Assembly (NCBI GenBank): GCA_040255345.1 | Contig: JBDZUV010000089.1 | Location: 1-12,627 of the forward strand | DNA length: 12,627 bases | Direction: 5' to 3' | Source: JAFDWI01 sp040255345 | GTDB taxonomy: Bacteria > Actinomycetota > Acidimicrobiia > Acidimicrobiales > Iamiaceae | Part shown: positions 7,050 to 12,627 of the stretch, piece by piece | Layout: every line of letters starts with the position of its first letter | Position numbering within the stretch: position 1 is the first letter of the stretch | The notes under the pieces: generated by a model | Told to the model about the DNA's origin: nothing | Database searches by the model: none | Seen by the model: the letters and a program-made list of their open reading frames with translations, nothing else | Position numbers and translations under genes: made by a program

Positions 7050-9011
7050 ATGGCCAACCGTCTCGCCGAAGCGTCGTCCCCGTATCTGCGCCAGCACGCG
7101 GACAACCCGGTGCACTGGTGGCAATGGGGCGACGAGGCCTTCGCCGAAGCCGAGCGCCGCGACTGCCCGGTGCTCATCTCGATCGGTTACGCCGCCTGTC
7201 ACTGGTGCCACGTGATGGCGCACGAGTCGTTCGAGAACGAACGGATCGCCGAGATCATGAACGAGTCGTTCGTGAACATCAAGGTCGACCGAGAGGAACG
7301 CCCCGACATCGACGCGCTCTACATGGAAGCCACCCAGGCGATGACCGGCTCGGGCGGGTGGCCGATGACCGTGGTCGCCACCCCCAAGGGTGAGCCGTTC
7401 TTCTGCGGCACGTACTTTCCGGCGCGGGGTCGCAACGGCCAGGCCGGGTTCGGGGAGATCTGCGCGGCCCTGGCCGCGGCCTGGGAGGACTCCCGCGATC
7501 AGGTGCTCACCCAGGCGGCCGCCGTGGTCGACCACCTGCGTTCGACGACCTTCGAATCGGCCGAGTTGCCGACGATCGCCGACGTCGACAACGCCGTCGC
7601 GAACCTCATCGCGCTCTTCGAGCCCCGGTGGGGAGGGTTCGGCGGCGCGCCCAAGTTCCCCCAACCCATGGCGATCGACGTGTTGTTGGCCGCGTTCGTC
7701 CGCCACGCGGACGACGCGGCGCTCAAGGTTGCCGTGGACACCCTCGACGCGATGGCCGCCGGCGGGATCTACGACCACCTCGGCGGTGGGTTCGCCCGCT
7801 ATGCGACCGATACGAAATGGCTCGTGCCGCATTTCGAGAAGATGCTGTCGGACCAGGCGCTGCTGCTCGGCGCCTACACCCACGCCTGGCAACTCGTCGG
7901 CCTCGATCGGCACCGACAGGTCATCGCCGAGACGATCGAGTACGTGTTGCGCGACCTGCGACTGGACGGAGGCGGCTTCGCGTCGTCGGAGGACGCCGAT
8001 GCCGACGGGGTCGAAGGCAGCTTCTCGGTGTGGACCCCCGACGAGATCCGCACCGTGCTCGCCGACGATCCCGAGGCCGCCGAGGCCGCCCTTGGGTGGT
8101 GGTCGGTCACCGACGAGGGCAACTTCGAGGGCACGTCGATCCTGCACCGCATCGACCACCGCACCGAGTTGATCCGGCCGCCCGCGGTCGAGCGGGCCCG
8201 GACCGCGCTGTTCGCGGCGCGCGAGCAGCGGATCAGACCGGGCCTCGACGACAAGGTGCTGGCCGAGTGGAACGCACTGCTGATCGGGGCGCTCGCCCTG
8301 GCGGCGATCGCGCTCGACGAGCCCCACTGGTTGGCCGCCGCCGAGTCGTGCGCGGACTTCCTGGCGACGAACCTGCACGACGACGCCGGCTGGCACCGCT
8401 CGTGGCACCCGGCCGGAGGCGCGGGCCCGCGGGCGTTCGCCGTGGACCTCGCGACCCTGTGTGATGCGTTCACCCGCCTGTACGAGGCGACCGGAAGCGA
8501 CCGGTGGCTGGACGAGGCCCGTTCGTGCGCCGAGACGTTGCTCGCGGATTACGCGGACAGCGACGGCGGCGGGTTCTTCACCACCGCCCACGACGGCGAA
8601 ACCCTCGTCGCCCGCCAGAAAGACGTCCAGGACACCCCGGCCCCTTCGGCGAACAGTGCCGCGGCGGTGGCACTCGCGCGGCTCGGAGCGATCGTGACCG
8701 AGGAGCGCTACCTCGACGCGGCCCGTGGGGTGCTGGCGTTGACCGGCCGTTTCGCGGGGCAGCACCCCACCGCGTTCGCCCACCTACTCGCCGCGGTCGC
8801 CCTGCTCGACCCGGGCACGGTCGAGGTGACGATCTCGGGCAGCGGCCCGGTCACCGACACGGTCCTGACGGCGTACCGCGCGACGTGGCGCCCCGATGCC
8901 GTCGCCCGCTACGAACCAGACGGGGATCCGGGCGCCATGGTGTGTCGCAATCAGGTCTGTGATCTGCCGACCACCGACCCGGCAGTACTCACCGCATCAC
9001 TCGGCGACTGA
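7050..9011 (+). CDS. Thioredoxin-domain protein of the YyaL / SSP411 (DUF255) family
   Basis: A full-length 653-residue protein. The N-terminal ~170 residues form the DUF255 thioredoxin-like domain: NRLAEASSPYLRQHADNPVH (3-22), then the redox-type motif YAACHWCHVM (47-56; Cys50 and Cys53), the block NIKVDREERPDID (76-88) and SGGWPMTV (101-108). The rest resembles the alpha/alpha-barrel of six-hairpin glycosidases, with FEKMLSDQA, SSEDADADGVEGSF and RPGLDDKVLAEWNALLIGA as landmarks. The family is widespread, including human SPATA20, but its biochemical role is not settled, so I give no reaction. No signal peptide is seen, so it should be cytoplasmic. Its last 61 bp overlap the HNH gene antisense. 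Confidence 0.93.
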   Translation: MANRLAEASSPYLRQHADNPVHWWQWGDEAFAEAERRDCPVLISIGYAACHWCHVMAHESFENERIAEIMNESFVNIKVDREERPDIDALYMEATQAMTGSGGWPMTVVATPKGEPFFCGTYFPARGRNGQAGFGEICAALAAAWEDSRDQVLTQAAAVVDHLRSTTFESAELPTIADVDNAVANLIALFEPRWGGFGGAPKFPQPMAIDVLLAAFVRHADDAALKVAVDTLDAMAAGGIYDHLGGGFARYATDTKWLVPHFEKMLSDQALLLGAYTHAWQLVGLDRHRQVIAETIEYVLRDLRLDGGGFASSEDADADGVEGSFSVWTPDEIRTVLADDPEAAEAALGWWSVTDEGNFEGTSILHRIDHRTELIRPPAVERARTALFAAREQRIRPGLDDKVLAEWNALLIGALALAAIALDEPHWLAAAESCADFLATNLHDDAGWHRSWHPAGGAGPRAFAVDLATLCDAFTRLYEATGSDRWLDEARSCAETLLADYADSDGGGFFTTAHDGETLVARQKDVQDTPAPSANSAAAVALARLGAIVTEERYLDAARGVLALTGRFAGQHPTAFAHLLAAVALLDPGTVEVTISGSGPVTDTVLTAYRATWRPDAVARYEPDGDPGAMVCRNQVCDLPTTDPAVLTASLGD

Positions 9012-10228
9012 CATCGGGACTTCGTATCGGGTCGTCGTCGGCGATGTCGCTGGCCGTCGAGCTGATCGCCGGAGGGACTGGTCCAGTGGGGAACCTGCCG
9101 GTCATCGAGGGTCATCGTCCAACCGTTGCGGTGGGTGACCCCGTGATGATGGCGGCACAGGGCGACGAGATTGGCCAGGTCGGTGGGGCCTCCGGTGTGC
9201 CAGTCGACAACATGATGGTGGTCGCACCAGGCAATCGGTGCGTCACAGCCGGGGAACGTGCACCCGCCGTCGCGCATGGCGATGGCTCTGCGCTGCGCGA
9301 TGGTGGCGAGCCGCTTGGTGTGGCCGACATCGACCGGTATACCCATCTCGTTCACGACGACCGCCCACACCTCAGGGTCACAGCCCCAGACGTCGGCCGC
9401 GGCTCGGGGCAACGGGGTACCTTCGGCGTCGGTCACCTCGGAGTCGTGGACCACCAGTGTGACCTCCGCGCGGGGTCCGGCACCGGACCCGGGCTCGGCA
9501 CCAACCGCTTCGCGGATCAACTCCGCCATGGCGAGTGCTCGAAGCACCTTGCGGGGAGGGACCGCCAAGTCCGGGGTCAGCTCGCGGTCTCGGGTGAAGC
9601 GTCTGAACAGCTCGTCGGCCTTGGCCTCGACCGCAGCGCGAATCGCCAGGCCGTTCGCCGCATCGAACGATCCGGAGACATCGGTGCATCCGTCGAGCGT
9701 CTTGGCGAGATGCAGTTCATTCGCCGAATACGGATCAGGCTCTACACCATCGGCGTCGGCATATTCGGCCAACGCGATGACGTCACGCTTCCATGGTTCG
9801 AAAGTCGAGCTCTCCGCGAGAGCGATGATCTCTTCCTGTGCGGCGACGAGCACGTCGGTGATGCGTGGATTGTCGACGTCACTGAGACATTTCGCATGAT
9901 CGTAGCTCAAGTGACCGTCGCCCACCGCGTCATCGATGCGATCGAAATGGTGCCGCAGAGATCGGCCGACCCGCAGGCGGCTCCTGATCTGCCCGCGGGC
10001 ACAGCCGGTTTCCCGGGCGACCCACGAAACGGTCTTCATACCGTGATCGCGGTCGGTCACCCCGCGGCCATCCAATTCCGCCAGCACGCGTGCGTGGGCG
10101 GTCTGAGCGAAACTGATCAATGCAGACAAGCCCACCGCCGAATCGAGCAGTTCATCGTCATGACACGCGCGCACATCGAGCCCTGCGAGATTGCGCCCGA
10201 TTTCGTGGAGTTCGGTGCCATCGACCAT
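8951..10228 (-). CDS. DUF222 domain HNH endonuclease-like protein
   Basis: A 425-residue protein with an N-terminal DUF222 helical region (about 10-300) and a C-terminal HNH nuclease motif at about 323-366: CTFPGCDAP, WCDHHHVVDWHTGGPTDLANL and CRHHHGVTH. Cys323/Cys328 and the later Cys/His residues probably bind zinc, and His338/His339, Asn353 and His362 form the HNH core. This is the abundant actinobacterial family related to the mycobacterial REP13E12 proteins. Its in vivo role is unclear. I start at ATG 10228 because TACTGT stands 7 nt before it; an in-frame ATG at 10258 would add ten residues but lies upstream of that promoter. The last ~45 residues are Arg/Ser-rich and are encoded partly antisense to the neighbouring gene. 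Confidence 0.9.
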   Translation of the reverse strand: MVDGTELHEIGRNLAGLDVRACHDDELLDSAVGLSALISFAQTAHARVLAELDGRGVTDRDHGMKTVSWVARETGCARGQIRSRLRVGRSLRHHFDRIDDAVGDGHLSYDHAKCLSDVDNPRITDVLVAAQEEIIALAESSTFEPWKRDVIALAEYADADGVEPDPYSANELHLAKTLDGCTDVSGSFDAANGLAIRAAVEAKADELFRRFTRDRELTPDLAVPPRKVLRALAMAELIREAVGAEPGSGAGPRAEVTLVVHDSEVTDAEGTPLPRAAADVWGCDPEVWAVVVNEMGIPVDVGHTKRLATIAQRRAIAMRDGGCTFPGCDAPIAWCDHHHVVDWHTGGPTDLANLVALCRHHHGVTHRNGWTMTLDDRQVPHWTSPSGDQLDGQRHRRRRPDTKSRCQSPSDAVSTAGSVVGRSQT

Positions 10229-10235
10229 ACGATCA

Positions 10236-10241
10236 ACAGTA
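10236..10241 (-). promoter_or_regulatory. Candidate -10 hexamer of the HNH gene, leaderless
   Basis: TACTGT on the minus strand (10241 to 10236) is followed by 7 nt and ATG 10228. The arrangement matches the thioredoxin-domain gene and the DUF402 gene and argues for the downstream of two possible ATG codons. Confidence 0.5.
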
Positions 10242-10292
10242 GAAGCAAGGTGTGACATTTCGAGGCCGGAACGGCACCTGATCCAAAGATGT

Positions 10293-10310
10293 TCAGAAAC
10301 TTTTCTCTGA
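10293..10310. terminator. AT-rich 18-bp palindrome between DUF402 and HNH genes
   Basis: The minus strand reads TCAGAGA-AAAG-TTTCTGA, a 7-bp stem with one G-U pair and a 4-nt loop, in a locally AT-rich island. It lies 45 bp past the DUF402 stop and about 65 bp upstream of the HNH start. It could end DUF402 transcription or serve as an operator; the sequence does not decide between them. Confidence 0.35.
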
Positions 10311-10354
10311 CGTCCAACGCCACATGGGCCACCGAGATGAACGAGTCTGTTGCA

Positions 10355-11050
10355 TCACCAGTCCACGACGGCCCAGCTTTCGGGAAGCGTCGGTGTCGTC
10401 CATGTCGACTCGGGTACGAGCGGCTTCCAGGCCTCATCTGTGAACGGCCACGCCCTCGCCTCGATCCGGGAAATCACCGCATCCGCGAGCCGATCGGTCG
10501 CCGCGGCCTCCGCCGCTGGTATCTTGCCAACCTCGACCGACCAGTCCAACTCGTCCCGGTCCTTGATGCGCCACGACGCGAGATCGTCGGCGACCGCGAT
10601 GTCGAGGATGTCGTCTCGAGAGTCGAAACCGATCGGAGTCTGCTTCCAGGGCTGCTCGAAGTTCACGTACCAACCCTCGCACCGACCAGCGGCGCCGTTC
10701 CATTGTCGCAGTACCGAGTAGGCACTGCCGACAGGGTGGAGGCGAACCATGTCGGGACCCGGCCAGATGAAATCATCGTGACGGCCATCTCATCCACCGG
10801 GCAGCATCGTACGGTCGCGAGGTCCGCCTCGTCGGCCGGTCCGCCACCTGCCGGGAGAGCCGGCCGGCTGAAAAACGACGATCGTGTCCTGGGTCCGTTC
10901 GACCAAGTTCGCGGAGAACACGTACCCGACAGATCGAGGCTCCGGTATCGACCGCCACAGAACGGAAGCACCCCGCTGCCAGCCTGAGAACGTGGTCGCG
11001 GCGCCGCGTTCGCTTCCCCCCGATGAGATGTCGCCGTGTACTCGACCCAC
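10355..11050 (-). pseudogene. DUF402 family protein, interrupted by an in-frame TGA
   Basis: One frame from GTG 11050 to TGA 10355 encodes a DUF402-fold protein of about 230 residues, broken only by TGA at 10792-10790 (codon 87). Before it lie SVGYVFSANLVERTQDTIVV and PAGSP, the usual DUF402 N-terminal strand region. After it lie DGRHDDFIWPGPDMVRLHP, then the core WYVNFEQPWKQTPIGFD (127-143), DDILDIAV (146-153) and SWRIKDRDELD (159-169), whose Tyr/Asn/Asp/Glu residues bind metal in characterised relatives. Some family members are nucleotide or phosphonate-ester phosphatases (FomD, SA1684 type). In relatives I recall an RxxxRWDG-like stretch here, so TGG to TGA (Trp to stop) is the simplest explanation. 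The core is intact, so decay is recent, or the TGA is read through, or it is a base error. A second start with a good ribosome site exists upstream at 11211 in another frame. Confidence 0.75.
10761..10786 (-). other. Small stem-loop 3 nt downstream of the DUF402 in-frame TGA
   Basis: After TGA and the codon GAT, the minus strand can fold GGCC (10786-10783) with GGCC (10764-10761) around an inner stem GATG/CATC with loop ATTT. The two stems are separated by an uneven internal loop (5 and 1 nt). It is small and may be coincidental; it is listed because 3' hairpins can stimulate stop-codon recoding. Confidence 0.25.
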
Positions 11051-11211
11051 GTCCGGAATCGTATTCGGCGGCCCGCCTGCCGTGCCGGCACGCGGTAACG
11101 GCTGGTGCAATCGGGCAGCGGGGTCGCCGCGCGCCGGTCCAATGTGGTGGCGAAGTCCGACGGATCGACGCGCGCCCGGTGGATCAGCCAGACGCCACTG
11201 GGCGGGTCCAC
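11023..11211 (-). CDS. Possible short coding segment upstream of DUF402, other frame
   Basis: A frame opening at GTG 11211 has the ribosome site GGAGAGGA (11225-11218) 6 nt upstream, strongly G/C-ending codons for about 55 codons and a protein-like composition (for example GVWLIHRARVDPSDFATTLD). It lies 52 bp after the nitroreductase stop in the same direction. Around a run of six G (minus strand, 11021-11016) its codon pattern weakens and the DUF402 frame takes over. A -1 shift on that run would join the two into one protein. I do not recognise the segment. It could be an N-terminal part of the DUF402 gene, a separate small gene, or chance. Confidence 0.3.
11058..11063 (-). promoter_or_regulatory. 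Candidate -10 hexamer for the DUF402 reading frame
   Basis: TACGAT on the minus strand (11063 to 11058) is followed by 7 nt and GTG 11050, which is in the DUF402 frame. The spacing is identical to that seen before the HNH gene and the thioredoxin-domain gene. Confidence 0.45.
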
Positions 11212-11263
11212 GATGAGTCCTCTCCGGTTGGACGGTGGAGATCACGTCGACGTCAGATGGGTC

Positions 11264-11878
11264 TCACCAGTGTCCGCGGTGGACGACGCCGCGACGACGT
11301 TGGCGGGTCGCGGATCGACCAAGAGGTTCCGCTCCCTCGGCACGGTGGCCGATGGCGATCGTGCCCGCCGCGCGCCTGCCCGCGGGCACGCCGTGTGCCT
11401 CGAGGACCGCGGGCTCGTGGTCGAACAACCCGAAGAAACACGCGCTCATCCCGGCATCCTCGACGGCGAGCAGCAGCGTCTGGACGGCCATGCCCGCATC
11501 GACCCACCAATAGGGCACACCCCACGCGTCAGGCGTCGTGCCGAGTCCGGTCTGTGCCTTGTCCGACTCGGCGTAGCGGGCCACGTACGCGCCAGGGTCG
11601 ACGATCGCGACGACCAGTACCGGCGCCGCGAGCAGACCCTGGTGGGTGAACCCAGCCTGGCGCTCCCCCAGCGTGATCGACCAGTACTTCTCGGTGGACT
11701 CGGCAGTGTCCAAGACCAGCCATTCGAGCCCCTGGGCATTGCCCGCGGAGGGCACCTGCCGGGCCAGATCGAGCGTCGCGTCGAGCCACGCCCCATCCAC
11801 GGGTGCGGGCGAGAAGATCCGCCTCATCCGCCGGTCCCGGACGATGCCGGCGAATCCGCGTTCAGAAACCTCGGTCAT
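11264..11878 (-). CDS. Nitroreductase-family flavoprotein
   Basis: A 204-residue member of the FMN-dependent nitroreductase superfamily, which includes NAD(P)H-dependent reductases, BluB and F420-linked enzymes; the substrate cannot be assigned. The N-terminal IVRDRRMRRIFSPAPVD (12-28) supplies the flavin-phosphate arginines. VPSAGNAQGLEWLVL (42-56) is the family's PSAGNxQ block. VPYWWVDAGMAVQTLLLAVE (121-140) and GMSACFFGLF (143-152) match the dimer-core helix and the G-x-x-x-x-F strand. IAIGHRAEGAEP (174-185) is the usual last strand, and the tail ends in VVHRGHW. I choose ATG 11878 because it puts RRMRR at the normal distance; an in-frame ATG at 11911 would add eleven residues without homology. 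It lies 46 bp after the 223-residue gene, probably in one operon. Confidence 0.85.
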   Translation of the reverse strand: MTEVSERGFAGIVRDRRMRRIFSPAPVDGAWLDATLDLARQVPSAGNAQGLEWLVLDTAESTEKYWSITLGERQAGFTHQGLLAAPVLVVAIVDPGAYVARYAESDKAQTGLGTTPDAWGVPYWWVDAGMAVQTLLLAVEDAGMSACFFGLFDHEPAVLEAHGVPAGRRAAGTIAIGHRAEGAEPLGRSATRQRRRGVVHRGHW

Positions 11879-11924
11879 GTCGGCGCCGCGATGGCCTGCC
11901 ACCGGCGCCATCCGACGGAACGAC

Positions 11925-12596
11925 TCAGTCGCCGAGCTTCTCCAGATCATCGGCGAGTGCCCAACCGAAGCCGATGAGCAGCGTGCCCTTCGACGGGTCG
12001 ACCTCTGCGAACAGTTCGGCCACCCCGGCATCGATCGAGTCGGGGTCGAGCGACTCGTGCGAGAGCAGCACCGGCGGGGTGTCGTCGGTCTTCGCGATGA
12101 ACGCCCGCTCGTCGTAGCCCTTCATGGGCAGGCCGAAGCGCTTGAGCAGTCGCTTCCCCCAGGCGCGCTCCTCGCCGTTGGCCTTGTAGTCGGGACGGGG
12201 AACGATGTCGACGAGGGACTTGAAGGCTTCGAACGCGTCGGCCGATCCCATGCGGGCACCGATGAGGACGTCCTCGTCGGGGAAGGCCATCACGGCCCGG
12301 CGGAGCTGCTCGGTCATGATCGCCCGCAGCACCGTGGCCCGCTTCGCGTTGCGCGCCACCGATGCCAATCCGAAGATCACCGCCGGTGTGCCGCCAATGC
12401 GTTCCAGGGTGGAGAACGCAAACCCTCGCAGCTTGTCTTTTTCGCGGACCTGAGTGACCAGCACCCACTGTTCGGCCTGTTTCGACAACAGGCCGACTTC
12501 GTAGCAATGCGGGGTGCAGGCGCAGAGATCCGCCATCTCGGCCAGTTCCGAATCGCTCAGCGCAGTGCAGTCCTTGCTTTCGGTCTCGGTCGCCAT
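11925..12596 (-). CDS. Unrecognised 223-residue protein with N-terminal Cys/His cluster
   Basis: I do not recognise a family. The frame has clear coding character (balanced composition, G/C-ending codons) and a good ATG at 12596. Residues 1-31 contain Cys10 and the cluster CACTPHC (25-31), which could bind metal or form disulfides. Residues 42-125 alternate predicted strands and helices (QWVLVTQV, RGFAFSTL, AVIFGLASV, ATVLRAIMTEQLRRAV, VLIGARM), a layout loosely like a GNAT acetyltransferase, but no clear acetyl-CoA loop is visible. There is no signal peptide or membrane segment. It is followed after 46 bp by the nitroreductase gene in the same direction. A GGGGAG stands about 13 nt before the ATG, rather far for a ribosome site. 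Confidence 0.75.
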   Translation of the reverse strand: MATETESKDCTALSDSELAEMADLCACTPHCYEVGLLSKQAEQWVLVTQVREKDKLRGFAFSTLERIGGTPAVIFGLASVARNAKRATVLRAIMTEQLRRAVMAFPDEDVLIGARMGSADAFEAFKSLVDIVPRPDYKANGEERAWGKRLLKRFGLPMKGYDERAFIAKTDDTPPVLLSHESLDPDSIDAGVAELFAEVDPSKGTLLIGFGWALADDLEKLGD

Positions 12597-12627
12597 GGTT
12601 CTGTCACAACTCCCCAGGTTTGGTCGA

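Noticed and set aside
5362..7215. 617-codon plus-strand frame across the acyltransferase
   Set aside because: It is antisense to a clear WS/DGAT gene and runs into the thioredoxin-domain gene in another frame; Arg/His-rich with no domain.
6960..8783. 607-codon open frame on the minus strand opposite the thioredoxin-domain gene
   Set aside because: It is a GC-driven shadow: composition is dominated by Arg, Gly, His and Val, no domain is seen, and the plus-strand gene has full-length family homology.
8951..10354. Mobile element around the HNH gene
   Set aside because: No flanking inverted or direct repeats, integrase or transposase is visible; DUF222-HNH genes are common as single chromosomal genes.
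10761..10792. Selenocysteine at the DUF402 TGA
   Set aside because: The hairpin is too weak, its loop has no G as expected for bacterial SECIS elements, the family does not use a catalytic Cys here, and Trp is the more likely ancestral residue.

Overview
The window is GC-rich chromosomal DNA with almost every third codon position G or C. It carries menaquinone genes, a WS/DGAT-type acyltransferase, a DUF222-HNH protein and a short MenE. Together these point to an actinobacterium; Acidimicrobiia is my best guess, but the class is inference. No mobile element, CRISPR array, rRNA or tRNA is visible. All eleven clear genes and the broken one end in TGA.

Layout. (1) 1-2005, menaquinone block: the 3' end of menD overlaps menH (plus strand), and menA faces them on the minus strand. 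(2) 2006-2345 is a gene-free divergent control region between menA and menE. (3) 2346-5130 is a tightly overlapping run menE-maf-dus (GTGA and ATGA junctions). MenD, MenH, MenE and MenA cover SEPHCHC synthesis, SHCHC synthesis, OSB-CoA activation and prenylation of DHNA. (4) 5131-5544 is a convergent gap with a short palindromic repeat and what looks like a decayed second copy of the acyltransferase 3' end. (5) 5545-6963 (minus) is a WS/DGAT-family O-acyltransferase with a strong Shine-Dalgarno. (6) 7050-9011 (plus) is a thioredoxin-domain YyaL/SSP411-like protein. (7) 8951-10228 (minus) is a DUF222-HNH endonuclease whose 3' end runs 61 bp antisense into the previous gene. (8) 10355-11050, possibly starting at 11211 (minus), is a DUF402-family gene split by an in-frame TGA at 10792-10790. 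(9) 11264-11878 (minus) is a nitroreductase-family flavoprotein. (10) 11925-12596 (minus) is an unrecognised 223-residue protein, 46 nt upstream of the nitroreductase.

Most notable: the DUF402 gene reads through its whole conserved core in one frame except for a single TGA, placed where relatives tend to have Trp, with a small hairpin just 3' of it. Genes that start away from operon junctions often have a TANNNT hexamer only 7 to 11 nt before the start codon, which suggests widespread leaderless transcription; the acyltransferase is the clear exception. I see no complete novel multi-gene system. The DUF402 locus and the unrecognised 223-residue protein are the best candidates for new biology.
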